64,000 nt of DNA, from contig CABJBM010000010.1 in the NCBI GenBank assembly GCA_902363835.1, forward strand, positions 1-64,000, written 5' to 3'. Numbering within the stretch: the stretch's first letter is position 1; every line of letters starts with the position of its first letter. Made by a program: the position numbers and the translations under genes. The DNA comes from Lachnospiraceae bacterium (lineage in GTDB: Bacteria > Bacillota > Clostridia > Lachnospirales > Lachnospiraceae). Under the pieces are notes generated by a model. That model saw nothing but the letters and a program-made list of their open reading frames with translations, was not told where the DNA came from and searched no databases. Of this stretch, positions 16,280 to 24,764 are shown piece after piece.

Positions 16280-16933
16280 ATGAAACTCGAAAAAATGGGA
16301 GAATTTTTTGATAGTCGTTTAGATGGGTATGAGGATCACCAGATTAATTGTATTGATTCTGCAAAAATATTTTACCCCTATACGGCATCGCAGCTGCCTG
16401 TGACAGCAGGAGGTAAAGTGCTTGATTTAGGCTGTGGGACAGGGCTGGAATTAAATGAATATTTTAAGATTAATCCATTTGCAGTTATAACAGGGATTGA
16501 TTTGTCAAAAGGTATGTTAAAAGCGCTGCATGCTAAATTTCCGGACAAGCAGCTTACGCTTATCAATGGATCATATTTTGAGATTCCATTTGGGGAAAAT
16601 GAATATGATGCTGCTGTTTCTGTAGAATCTTTGCATCATTTCACTCTGGAACAGAAGATTCTGCTCTATAAAAAGCTGCATGCTTCTTTGAAAGAGGGAG
16701 GATATTTTATTTTAACGGACTATATGGCGGAAGATGAGGAAGAAGAACAGAAACGTTTCTTAGAGCTTTCCCGGCTGAAAAAGGAATTGGGAATATGTGA
16801 TAATGAATTCTATCACTATGATACGCCGCTTACAAGAGCGCATGAAACAGAGGCCTTACTCTCCGGAGGATTTTCAAAAGTGGAACCTTTGAATAAATGG
16901 CAAAGTACGAACATTCTGAAAGCATATAAATGA
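16280..16933 (+). CDS. Class I SAM-dependent methyltransferase
   Basis: A 217-residue Rossmann methyltransferase. Motif I is VLDLGCGTGLELNEYF at about 48, motif II is TGIDLSKGML, and motif post-I/III is AAVSVESLHHF. AAAGGAGGTTGTA selects the ATG at 16280. The substrate is unknown; the sequence resembles general small-molecule or tRNA-type methyltransferases. It is monocistronic, closed by the terminator at 16987-17030. Confidence 0.88.
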   Translation: MKLEKMGEFFDSRLDGYEDHQINCIDSAKIFYPYTASQLPVTAGGKVLDLGCGTGLELNEYFKINPFAVITGIDLSKGMLKALHAKFPDKQLTLINGSYFEIPFGENEYDAAVSVESLHHFTLEQKILLYKKLHASLKEGGYFILTDYMAEDEEEEQKRFLELSRLKKELGICDNEFYHYDTPLTRAHETEALLSGGFSKVEPLNKWQSTNILKAYK

Positions 16934-16986
16934 GTTTTTCGTTGGACTGTGGCATAATAGGAGACCAATAAAAAGAACATAAAAGG

Positions 16987-17030
16987 AAGCTGCCAGCTAC
17001 CATATCAATATGTAGTTGGCAGTTTCTTTA
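16987..17030 (+). terminator. Terminator after methyltransferase
   Basis: CTGCCAGCTAC (16990-17000) pairs with GTAGTTGGCAG (17012-17022) with one G-T pair, extended by AA/TT and followed by TTTCTTTA. Confidence 0.8.
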
Positions 17031-17362
17031 TTAAAACAGAACGTGTCCATTTACCATAAGACAGCATGGAACTGCCAATAAAACGGCGTGTTCTCCGAAA
17101 TTCAGGCAATGAGCTGTTTATTTTCAGCGGGTATATTTTAGACTGCAGGCGGTATCCTGACAATAGAATGAATACCAGCCGCCCGCATTTCTCTAATCAT
17201 GATATGATTCCCTTGCATCATAGATTATATATATACCATGATACGTGCCGCTTTTGGCCGGCGGTTTAAACGGCTTCTTACCCGGGAAATTGTTTTTCTT
17301 TACGAAATCCAATCCTGGTACTATAATGCTCCTATAATAAAAATTAAGTGAGGTGGGAAAAA
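17031..17362 (+). promoter_or_regulatory. Intergenic stretch with promoter near its end
   Basis: No gene is supported in this stretch; a 67-codon frame at 17066-17269 has no ribosome site or homology signal. TATAAT at 17322-17327 with TTTACG at 17299-17304 (17-bp spacer) is a likely promoter for the next gene. Confidence 0.4.
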
Positions 17363-17959
17363 ATGAAGAAAGAATTACCTTATTTCACAATTGGAAATTC
17401 ATTTGGCGGAAATCAAAGCTGGTTTCGGGATCCCATGATGCATCTGGGAGGCTGCGGGGCTGCAGCGGCATGTGATGTCTGCATTAATATGGCACTTCAT
17501 GACAATAAAACCCACCTGTATCCTTATGATATTCAAAAACTTGACAAGAAAGATTATATAAAGTTTTCTAAAATAATGAAACCATATCTCAGCCCCCGTA
17601 TTCATGGAATTGATACGCTGGAAATATTTATAGAAGGGTTTCATGAATATCTGAAGAATGTAGGTGAACAGAAGATGCAGCTGACAGGTTGTCCTGGAGA
17701 GACTCCTGTAAGGGAAGCAGCAGGGAAGATAGTAAGTCAAATTGATAATGGAATTGCAATCCCTTTTTTGCTGTTGCAGCATAAGAATATTAATTTCAAG
17801 GATCTTGTCTGGCATTGGTTCATGCTTGTGGGATATGAAGAATTTGAAAATGAATTTTATGTAAAGATTGCAACCTACGGAGAGTTTCACTGGCTGTCTT
17901 TTAATGAGCTGTGGGAAACTGGCTTTAAGCGCAAAGGTGGAATGGTATTGATTCTTTAA
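17363..17959 (+). CDS. Uncharacterised protein, possible papain-like (C39-like) fold
   Basis: A 198-residue protein that I do not recognise as a named family. It opens with LPYFTIGNSFGGNQSWFRDP and LGGCGAAAACDVCIN, which places a Cys at the start of a helix after a Gln, as in papain-like and C39 peptidases. A His follows at WHWFMLVGYEEF and a polar residue context at ATYGEFHWLSFNELW. That Gln-Cys-His order suggests a cysteine peptidase-like or transglutaminase-like fold, but activity is not shown. There is no signal peptide. GAGGTGGG selects the ATG at 17363 over the GTG at 17348. Confidence 0.65.
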   Translation: MKKELPYFTIGNSFGGNQSWFRDPMMHLGGCGAAAACDVCINMALHDNKTHLYPYDIQKLDKKDYIKFSKIMKPYLSPRIHGIDTLEIFIEGFHEYLKNVGEQKMQLTGCPGETPVREAAGKIVSQIDNGIAIPFLLLQHKNINFKDLVWHWFMLVGYEEFENEFYVKIATYGEFHWLSFNELWETGFKRKGGMVLIL

Positions 17960-18047
17960 TAGAAAAGCATGGCAGATTTATTACCTGTTTAGGATATATG
18001 AAATACTCCATGCCGCTTTGTAAAGAGAACCATAAAAGGAGATCATT

Positions 18048-18602
18048 ATGGAGAATAAGATTTATCGTACGGAACGATTAGTTCTAAAAACCCTGGATAA
18101 ATCTTCCGCACAAATGGTTTTAGACTATTATATGAGAAACCGGAACTTTTTACGGGAGTGGGAACCTGCTAAGAGTGAGAAGTTTTATACAAAGGCATAT
18201 CATGAAGTGCAGCTGGAAAATGACCGGTGTATGGCAGAAAACAGGAACTTGTTAAGATTATGGATTTTTAAAAAGGATGAGGAAAGCCGGATTATTGGGT
18301 CTATGGGTTTTAGCAACATTGTCTGGGGCGCCTTTTTATCATGTTACCTTGGCTACAAATTGGATCAGGGAGAAATCAACCAAGGTTATATGACGGAAGC
18401 AATTAAAAAAGGGATTGATATTATATTTAAAGAATATAGGCTGCATCGGATTGAAGCCAATATAATTCCCCGAAACAAACGGTCTTTGAGAGTGACCGAA
18501 AAACTGGGGTTTCATAATGAGGGCATTTCCCGTCAATATTTAAAGATCAACGGCATATGGGAAGACCATGTTCATATGGTTTTGTTAAATAATAAAGTTT
18601 AG
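18048..18602 (+). CDS. GNAT N-acetyltransferase, RimJ/RimL type
   Basis: A 184-residue acetyltransferase. The family opening TERLVLKTLDKSSAQMVLDY is at residues 6-25. The acetyl-CoA region is GYKLDQGEINQGYMTEAIKK, and RIEANIIPRNKRSLRVTEKL with GFHNEG follows. It transfers acetyl from CoA to an amine, perhaps a protein N terminus or a drug. AAAGGAGATCATT precedes the ATG. Confidence 0.9.
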   Translation: MENKIYRTERLVLKTLDKSSAQMVLDYYMRNRNFLREWEPAKSEKFYTKAYHEVQLENDRCMAENRNLLRLWIFKKDEESRIIGSMGFSNIVWGAFLSCYLGYKLDQGEINQGYMTEAIKKGIDIIFKEYRLHRIEANIIPRNKRSLRVTEKLGFHNEGISRQYLKINGIWEDHVHMVLLNNKV

Positions 18603-18729
18603 TTAAACAGCCTGTATACCCTGGTCGGTACAGGTGTTGGAGCGTTCACAGGTCTGGGCTTGGAGAAATAAGTCATGGGATTATCGTCATGAAGAGAAGG
18701 AAGCAGGTCATTCTGCCTTTCCATGCAGG

Positions 18730-18770
18730 AATGGGACATTTCAAAGATATTTGGGATGTCTCATTTTTGT
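18730..18770 (+). terminator. Terminator after GNAT gene
   Basis: AATGGGACAT (18730-18739) pairs with ATGTCTCATT (18756-18765) with one G-T pair, then a T-run. Confidence 0.75.
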
Positions 18771-18836
18771 ATAAATGAAAATAAATTGCCGGTCATGCCA
18801 GGCATCATAAATCTAAAGAGGTTATAAATTACGAAA

Positions 18837-18864
18837 TTGACAAATCCTATTTAAGTGCTATATT
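18837..18864 (+). promoter_or_regulatory. Promoter of DUF1648/DUF5808 gene
   Basis: TTGACA (18837-18842) and TATATT (18859-18864), 16-bp spacer. Transcription would begin near 18871, exactly where an in-frame ATG lies, which argues that translation starts later, at the TTG 18898. Confidence 0.65.
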
Positions 18865-18897
18865 GAGTATATGGCAAAGATAAAGGAGGAAATCGTC

Positions 18898-19980
18898 TTG
18901 AATGAAAGCTTAAGTTTTATCATAGGGATCATGGGACTTTCATGGGTACTTGTATTAACTGCCACTGCCTTTACCCCTTACTTTATACTAAAAAATATCT
19001 GCTTTGGTATTTCCATTCCTGAAAGCGAATACCATGCTCCAAAGATCAAGGCCTTGCGGCGTAATTACAGTGTCAGCTGTCTTGTGATTGGTTTGATTTT
19101 AGGAATTGGAAGCACTGCCTGTTATGGATGGGAGTCAGCAGAGAGCACCATGTGGATTCAGCTTGGCGGCATATTTTTATACCTTGCTGCCAGTACCTTC
19201 CTATATTTTCTCATGCATTCAAGGATCAAGACCATCAAACGAGCCAGTGATTGGGTAATTGATACGGAAACAGATACAAAAATCAGCGGAAAATCTGAAA
19301 AACCCCTTGGGACTGCATGGTACCTTTTATACCTTGTCCTTATTGCTGTTACAATTTTTGTGGCGGTACTGAAATATTCTTCCCTGCCCCCGCAAATTCC
19401 CATGCATTATAACATTGCCGGAGAAGTGGACCGCTATGCTGAAAAATCCATTGGAGTATTTGCGATCATGCCATTGATGCAGCTTTTCATTGGCCTGTTG
19501 TTTGCAGGGATCAACCTTGGCATAGGCATGTCCGGGAATCAGCGGAATTTCCGGAGGACTCAGGCATTCCGGGGTATAATGAGCATTTTCTTATTCGTTA
19601 TGGGATTAATGGTGATGCTGTTGTTTGCCTGCATTCAGCTTACCATGCTGTCCGTTTTAAGCGGGAAACTGATGATGGTTCTGTCCTTTGCTTTTTTGGT
19701 TGTTATTTTTGGGATTTGCATCTATCTTGGGGCAAAGGTCGGCCAAGGCGGAAGCCGGTTGAATATGAGGGAGGATGATCCGGTAAACAAGGTGGACGAT
19801 GACCGTTATTGGAAGGGTGGATTTTTGTACAGCAACAAGAATGATCCGGCTCTTTTTGTGGAGAAACGGTTTGGAATAGGTTATACCCTGAATTTTGGAA
19901 ACCCTAAAAGTTTCATTGTAATCGCCGGGCTTGTGGTTATTATTTTAGCAATTACAGTGATTCCATTGATTCTGCAATAA
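18898..19980 (+). CDS. Membrane protein with DUF1648 and DUF5808 domains
   Basis: A 360-residue polytopic membrane protein. After two N-terminal helices comes the DUF1648 segment (LPPQIPMHYNIAGEVDRYAE), then more helices, then the DUF5808 tail (DDRYWKGGFLYSNKNDPALF and RFGIGYTLNFGNP) before a last helix. I prefer the TTG start at 18898 because GGAGG lies at 18886-18890, while the ATG at 18871 has no ribosome site and coincides with the expected transcription start. Similar proteins (SdpI-like) give immunity or act as membrane sensors; the function here is unknown. Confidence 0.8.
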   Translation: MNESLSFIIGIMGLSWVLVLTATAFTPYFILKNICFGISIPESEYHAPKIKALRRNYSVSCLVIGLILGIGSTACYGWESAESTMWIQLGGIFLYLAASTFLYFLMHSRIKTIKRASDWVIDTETDTKISGKSEKPLGTAWYLLYLVLIAVTIFVAVLKYSSLPPQIPMHYNIAGEVDRYAEKSIGVFAIMPLMQLFIGLLFAGINLGIGMSGNQRNFRRTQAFRGIMSIFLFVMGLMVMLLFACIQLTMLSVLSGKLMMVLSFAFLVVIFGICIYLGAKVGQGGSRLNMREDDPVNKVDDDRYWKGGFLYSNKNDPALFVEKRFGIGYTLNFGNPKSFIVIAGLVVIILAITVIPLILQ

Positions 19981-20091
19981 AATGTATAAAACACAGTAAA
20001 CTTATTGAATCGGCTTATGGCTGTATCATATAAGATCTGCCCGGCTGCACTGATTATGCTCCGTGACGGATTTAGAAGAGGAGTTCATGAT

Positions 20092-20655
20092 ATGACAAGG
20101 TATATTGGGGCAGCAACATTGATTTTGCTTATGATTCTTGTTATGGCCCGGGCTTTCCAATTAAAAAGGCTGGGAATAAAAGCCATTCAGTTTGGTGAGA
20201 AGGATAAGAAGGATTTTTTAATCCTGCCGTTTGCATTACTGTTATTCTATACTGTATTTTCAAATGCCTTTGGTCTGCCCCCAATTGGAGGTGAGTTGTT
20301 CAGCAGCGAATTTACCGGCTGGGCAGGCGCAGCTGTTTGCATAATGGGTATTTTATTGTTTATATACGCTCTTATTTCATTTGGAAAGAGCTTTCGTGTA
20401 GGTCTGGATGAGGAACATCCGGGAGAGCTTGTGACCACCGGCGCATTTGCCATAAGCCGTAATCCCATATATACGGCATTTGGGCTGGTTTTGACAGGAA
20501 TATTTTTGATCATTCCCAATTGGATAATACTGATTTATGTTTTTACGGGATTCTGGCTTTTTAACCGGCAGATCCTGCTGGAAGAGCGGTCGTTAAAAAA
20601 GATATACGGTGACACATATGAGGTATACTGTAAAAATGTCAGGCGGTTTCTATGA
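20092..20655 (+). CDS. Isoprenylcysteine carboxyl methyltransferase-like membrane protein
   Basis: A 187-residue membrane protein of the PEMT/ICMT superfamily. After four to five helices the SAM-binding C-terminal signature follows: LVTTGAFAISRNPIYTAFGL, then LLEERSLKKIYGDTYEVYCK. AGAGGAG upstream selects the ATG at 20092. Bacterial members methylate lipids or unknown acceptors in the membrane. It sits 111 bp after the DUF1648 gene. Confidence 0.85.
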   Translation: MTRYIGAATLILLMILVMARAFQLKRLGIKAIQFGEKDKKDFLILPFALLLFYTVFSNAFGLPPIGGELFSSEFTGWAGAAVCIMGILLFIYALISFGKSFRVGLDEEHPGELVTTGAFAISRNPIYTAFGLVLTGIFLIIPNWIILIYVFTGFWLFNRQILLEERSLKKIYGDTYEVYCKNVRRFL

Positions 20656-20670
20656 TTTTAGGGGACAGTC

Positions 20671-20766
20671 ATGAAAGAGCAGCCGGAGCCGGCAGGGAAG
20701 GATGTAGAAAAACTGGAGCTTTCCAAAAGGAAAATCTGTAACAGAATTGAACGAATGGCATCATAA
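20671..20766 (+). CDS. Possible small protein (31 residues)
   Basis: An ATG after AGGGGACAGTC opens a 31-codon frame (MKEQPEPAGKDVEKLELSKR...) that stops 5 bp before a terminator hairpin. It is charged and soluble-looking, with no known family. Its position between an operon end and terminator could also be simple trailer sequence. Confidence 0.3.
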   Translation: MKEQPEPAGKDVEKLELSKRKICNRIERMAS

Positions 20767-20771
20767 ACAGC

Positions 20772-20806
20772 AGCGTCCTGCGTTGAAAAGCAGGGCGCTT
20801 TTTTTA
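20772..20806 (+). terminator. Terminator after ICMT-like gene
   Basis: AGCGTCCTGC (20772-20781) pairs with GCAGGGCGCT (20790-20799) with one G-T pair, then seven T. Confidence 0.85.
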
Positions 20807-21039
20807 TGCAGCATGTATCTATAAAACCCGGGCAACACCGGCCGGTGAAAGTTTGGTTATGGCAATCGCCGGTAAGCTTTGCTTATTATGATGAAAACCG
20901 GACATAAAGAGGCCATACTGGAAAAATATCTCTGATAATTCTTCGCCATATGGGGAAATTTGAAAGAAAAAGGCAGAGATCAGGGGGTATAGCACAAGTA
21001 TTAAGGCTTTTTTGTTGAATTTTATATGAAAGTTAATTG

Positions 21040-21230
21040 AAATATCAATAATGTCAACTCATTATGTTGATAAAATTTTACTAAAAATTTGCCTGAAAAA
21101 ATATCAATAATACACAAACCGAATAATAATTACGCCAAATGGGACATGAGTCCTTTTGATAATGAAAAATAATTGCTACAATGTGTTTATTTCCAGAGCT
21201 TATGAGATATAAGTCCTTTTATCATGGACA
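21040..21230. promoter_or_regulatory. Repeat-rich control region before the nucleoside operon
   Basis: AAATATCAATAAT occurs at 21040-21052 and again at 21099-21111. The first copy faces CATTATGTTGATA at 21060-21072 as an inverted repeat with one extra base. A second repeated motif, ATRAGTCCTTTT followed by an ATMATG, occurs near 21146 and 21208, each beside GGAC/GTCC half sites. These are likely operators for the ten-gene operon that follows; the operon's own Crp/Fnr protein is a candidate binder. No gene is seen in 20807-21257. Confidence 0.5.
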
Positions 21231-21257
21231 CGGCTCGAAATGAAAGAGGTGGAATGT

Positions 21258-22754
21258 ATGAATAAGATCTTAGACATTGTAACATCAAAGGGACTGACTT
21301 ATGAGCAGAAAGTGGTAGCGCTGGCCCATGCAGCAGAAAATAGTCTGGAGGTGCTTTCCATACCGGAAAAGACGCGCCGTTATATGGACATTGGAGCAAT
21401 CTGCGATCTGGATGAGGGACACGCACCTTATCGCCCAAGATATGTGATGCCGGATTATGAAAAAGCGGTGAAAAATGGATGTGAATTTTTACAGCTGGAG
21501 GCACCAAAGAATCTGGACGAAGTGCTGCAGTTTTTGATGATTCTGTACCGTCATGTTCCATCTATTACCAGCTATCCCGTTTATCTGGGCAACATTGATA
21601 AACTGATTGAGCCATTTCTTGACGGAGTGACGGATGAGGAAGCAGAAAAAAAGCTTAAGCTGTTCCTTGTTTATCTGGACCGAACCATAACCGACAGCTT
21701 TTGCCATGCAAATTTGGGACCGGAAGAGACGAGAACAGGAAGGCTGATTCTAAAGCTTGAAAAGGAGCTTCAGAATGCCGTTCCCAATTTAACCCTGAAA
21801 TATGACAGGGACATTACGCCGGATTCTTATGCAGAGCTTGCCTTATACACCTCCTTATACTGTGCGAACCCGGCTGTCTGCAACCACAAGATGCATAAGG
21901 ATACCTATGGTGATTACGGCATATCAAGCTGTTATAACATCCTTCCCGTGGGCGGAGGTTCCTACACATTGGTGAGAATCGTGCTTCCTAAGCTGGCTGC
22001 GGAAGCTAAGAGCAGGGAACAGTTTTTAACAGAGCTTTTGCCTGACTGCCTTGATTCCATGGGAAACTATATGAATGAAAGAATTCGCTTCCTTGTGGAA
22101 GAATCCAATTTCTTTGAGACTTCATTCCTTTCCAGGGAAGGTTTTATTTCCAGGGATAAATTCCTTGCCATGTTTGGAGTCGTAGGGCTGGCGGAATGTA
22201 CAAATATGCTGATGGCAGATCCCCAAAAGACTTATGGCAGCAATGAGGAAGCGGATGACTTGGCAGAGCAGATCCTCCAGGTGATCGGGGATTATGCTGC
22301 AGCAGCCCAGGCGCTTTATTCAGAAGTTTTTGGCAATCATTTTGCCCTTCATGCCCAGGTTGGCATTGATTCGGATCACGGTATTACCTCAGGAATACGG
22401 ATTCCCGTAGGAATGGAGCCGGAGCGCATGTATGACCATCTTCGCCACAGCGCCAGGTTTCACAAGTTTTTCCCCACCGGCTGTGCGGATATCTTCTCCT
22501 TTGATCCTACGGGAAGAAATAATCCTGCAGCCATGCTGGATATTGTAAAAGGCGCATTTTCTCTTGGAGACAAATATATAAGCTTTTACGCATCAGACAG
22601 CGATCTGGTCCGGATCACCGGATATTTGGTCAAACGGAGTGAAATGACGAAATACTATGAGGGCGAAGCAGTGCTTCAGAATACGGTACATCTGGGCGGT
22701 GACAATTACCGTAATGCACATTTGGAGAACAGGAAAGTCAGGGCGCTGACGTGA
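21258..22754 (+). CDS. yjjI: YjjI family glycyl radical enzyme
   Basis: A 498-residue glycyl radical enzyme of the YjjI (DUF3029) family, anaerobic, cytosolic. The glycyl radical site is Gly455 in VRITGY near the C terminus, followed by the family tail TVHLGGDNYRNAHLENRKVR. A likely active-site Cys is Cys225 in GISSCYN. GAGGTGG upstream selects the ATG at 21258. It overlaps its activase by 4 bp. The substrate of YjjI is not established to my knowledge. In E. coli the pair lies next to the deo genes; here it heads an operon for nucleoside import and cleavage, which suggests a substrate derived from nucleosides or (deoxy)ribose. Confidence 0.9.
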   Translation: MNKILDIVTSKGLTYEQKVVALAHAAENSLEVLSIPEKTRRYMDIGAICDLDEGHAPYRPRYVMPDYEKAVKNGCEFLQLEAPKNLDEVLQFLMILYRHVPSITSYPVYLGNIDKLIEPFLDGVTDEEAEKKLKLFLVYLDRTITDSFCHANLGPEETRTGRLILKLEKELQNAVPNLTLKYDRDITPDSYAELALYTSLYCANPAVCNHKMHKDTYGDYGISSCYNILPVGGGSYTLVRIVLPKLAAEAKSREQFLTELLPDCLDSMGNYMNERIRFLVEESNFFETSFLSREGFISRDKFLAMFGVVGLAECTNMLMADPQKTYGSNEEADDLAEQILQVIGDYAAAAQALYSEVFGNHFALHAQVGIDSDHGITSGIRIPVGMEPERMYDHLRHSARFHKFFPTGCADIFSFDPTGRNNPAAMLDIVKGAFSLGDKYISFYASDSDLVRITGYLVKRSEMTKYYEGEAVLQNTVHLGGDNYRNAHLENRKVRALT

Positions 22755-23617
22755 GAACCCCCATTAACAAAATGATTCCCTTAAGCGTAGTGGATGGGCC
22801 GGGCTGCCGCACTGCGGTGTTTGTCCAGGGCTGTAATATTGCCTGCGCTTACTGCCATAACCCGGAGACACAGAGGCTGTGCAACGGCTGCGGTGTTTGC
22901 GTCAGTCAATGCCCTGCCGGCGCCTTATCCCTTTCAGGCAAAAATGTAATATGGGATGAAGCGGCTTGTACCCAGTGCGATCATTGTATCCGGGTCTGTC
23001 CCAATTATTCGTCGCCAAAAGTGCGGTGGATGGAGGCGGCGGAGGTCTGGACGGAGATTGAAAGAAACATGCCGTTTATCCAGGGAATCACAGTGTCCGG
23101 CGGTGAATGCGGTCTGTATCCGGAATTTCTTACAGAATTGTTTACCCTTGCAGGGAATGCAGGGCTTACCTGTTACTTAGACAGCAACGGCTGCGTGGAT
23201 TTTACCCAATATCCCGGTCTCATGGCTGTGACGGACAAAGTGATGCTGGATGTAAAAGCATGGAACTTTCAGGTGTTTCATCGCCTGACAGGCGGGGACA
23301 ACAGCATTGTTAAGAAAAATTTAAAGTACCTGGCCCAGACAGGGAAATTGTATGAGGTGAGGCTTGTATGTCTGGAAGAAGCTTCTTCCTGCTCCGGTCC
23401 GCCAGAAGACAAAGAAGTGGATATGGAGGAGGTAATTGCAGGAGTGGCAAAGGAAGTCAGGCCCTATCTGGAAGAATTCAGGCTGAAGCTTATAGCATTC
23501 CGCAACTTTGGAGTAAGGGGAAGAATGGAAACAAGAAAAAGTCCGCTTCCGGAACAAATGGAGAAACTGAAGGAACTGGCAGCTGCATGTGGATTTAAAG
23601 AAATACAAATTATATAA
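22751..23617 (+). CDS. yjjW: YjjW family glycyl radical enzyme activase
   Basis: A 288-residue radical SAM activase. The radical SAM cluster motif is Cys28, Cys32 and Cys35 (GCNIACAYC). Two ferredoxin-like [4Fe-4S] motifs follow (CNGCGVCVSQCP and CTQCDHCIRVCP), then GITVSGGECGLYPEF for SAM binding. It abstracts the glycine hydrogen of YjjI using SAM. The GTG start overlaps the yjjI stop as GTGA, so translation is coupled. The pairing is the family norm. Confidence 0.93.
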   Translation: MRTPINKMIPLSVVDGPGCRTAVFVQGCNIACAYCHNPETQRLCNGCGVCVSQCPAGALSLSGKNVIWDEAACTQCDHCIRVCPNYSSPKVRWMEAAEVWTEIERNMPFIQGITVSGGECGLYPEFLTELFTLAGNAGLTCYLDSNGCVDFTQYPGLMAVTDKVMLDVKAWNFQVFHRLTGGDNSIVKKNLKYLAQTGKLYEVRLVCLEEASSCSGPPEDKEVDMEEVIAGVAKEVRPYLEEFRLKLIAFRNFGVRGRMETRKSPLPEQMEKLKELAAACGFKEIQII

Positions 23618-23641
23618 ATAAAAAGTGGAGGAATTACAATT

Positions 23642-24700
23642 ATGAAGGCAAAAAAAGGTATTGTGTTCGGTTTAGCAGCGGTGATGGCATTGTCACTTAC
23701 GGCGTGCGGAGGAGGCAAAACGGAAAGTACGGCGACTCAGGAGGAGACTTCAGGAGGGAAGAGCAGTTTTTCTGTGGCAATGATCACGGACACAGGCGGA
23801 ATCAATGACCAGTCCTTTAACCAGTCTGCATGGGAAGGCCTTACGGAATTAAAGGGAAAAAGCGGTGCCGAGGTCAACTACATTGAGTCAAAGCAGGCAT
23901 CTGATTTCGTAACAAACTTAGAGAGGCTGGGAGACAGCGGAGCCAACTTGTTATGGGGAGTAGGTTATGCCTGTGCGGATGCAGTGCTGGAGGCGGCAGA
24001 AAGCAATCCGGACATCCAGTATGCGATTATTGACAATGCCTATGAGAATACTCCTTCCAATGTAACCGGCGTTATGTTCCGTGCACAGGAGCCGTCATTT
24101 CTGGTGGGATATGTGGCCGGACGGACGACACAGACCGGAAAGGTTGGCTTTGTAGGCGGAATTTCCTCAGGCCTGATTGACCAGTTCCAGTATGGCTATG
24201 AGGCCGGCGTAAAGTATGCGGCCAAAGAGCTTGGAAAGGATATTGATGTTTCCGTACAGTACGCAGAGAGCTTCAGCGATGCTGCAAAAGGAAAAGCCAT
24301 TGCAACAAGAATGTATTCCGATGGCTGTGATGTAATTTACCACGCTGCAGGCGGAACCGGAACCGGCGTTATTGAGGCTGCAAAGGAATCTGGCAAATGG
24401 GTGATTGGTGTAGACAGGGATCAGGCGTATCTGGCACCGGAAAACGTGCTGACATCAGCTCTTAAGTTAGTTGGAAAAGCAGTACTGGACGTGTCTGAGC
24501 AGGCAATGAACGGCCAGAAAATCGGCGGTCAGACTCTTACTTTCGGTTTAAAAGAAGAATGTGTGGGAATTCCTGAGGAGCATGGCAACATGCCGGAAGG
24601 AGTTTATGAGGATACTTTAAAGGTGGAAGATAAAATAAGAAACGGAGAGCTGACACCACCTACCACAAAAGAGGAATACGAGGCGTTTATCGCTGAATAG
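23642..24700 (+). CDS. BMP family nucleoside-binding lipoprotein
   Basis: A 352-residue substrate-binding lipoprotein. The lipobox LTAC with Cys22 follows a short hydrophobic signal. The BMP/PnrA-like domain is shown by VAMITDTGGINDQSFNQSAW at about 47-66 and by HAAGGTGTGVIEAAKESGKW, which line the nucleoside site in this family. It delivers nucleosides to the permeases encoded downstream. It follows yjjW by 24 bp, and a stem-loop after its stop may favour its expression over the ATPase and permeases. Confidence 0.93.
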   Translation: MKAKKGIVFGLAAVMALSLTACGGGKTESTATQEETSGGKSSFSVAMITDTGGINDQSFNQSAWEGLTELKGKSGAEVNYIESKQASDFVTNLERLGDSGANLLWGVGYACADAVLEAAESNPDIQYAIIDNAYENTPSNVTGVMFRAQEPSFLVGYVAGRTTQTGKVGFVGGISSGLIDQFQYGYEAGVKYAAKELGKDIDVSVQYAESFSDAAKGKAIATRMYSDGCDVIYHAAGGTGTGVIEAAKESGKWVIGVDRDQAYLAPENVLTSALKLVGKAVLDVSEQAMNGQKIGGQTLTFGLKEECVGIPEEHGNMPEGVYEDTLKVEDKIRNGELTPPTTKEEYEAFIAE

Positions 24701-24711
24701 GAAAGAAAAAA

Positions 24712-24747
24712 TTGCACCGCAGGAGTCGGCAGAAACCTGCGGTGTAA
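24712..24747 (+). promoter_or_regulatory. Intra-operon stem-loop between lipoprotein and ATPase
   Basis: TTGCACCGCAGG (24712-24723) pairs with CCTGCGGTGTAA (24736-24747), 12 bp including a G-T pair. No T-run follows, so it is better read as a 3'-end stabiliser or processing site that raises lipoprotein mRNA relative to downstream genes. Confidence 0.6.
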
Positions 24748-24764
24748 AAGCGAAAGGAGAAAGT

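Noticed and set aside
17066..17269. 67-codon plus-strand frame after the methyltransferase terminator
   Set aside because: No ribosome site, unusual composition rich in Arg/His/Tyr, no family resemblance.
17399..17890. 163-codon minus-strand frame opposite the papain-like gene
   Set aside because: Antisense to a better-supported gene with a good ribosome site; composition is not protein-like.
21258..23617. Anaerobic ribonucleotide reductase NrdD/NrdG or pyruvate formate-lyase with activase
   Set aside because: Length, the VRITGY motif with the HLGGDNYRNAH tail and the eight-Cys ferredoxin insert of the activase fit YjjI/YjjW, and the NrdD zinc site is absent.
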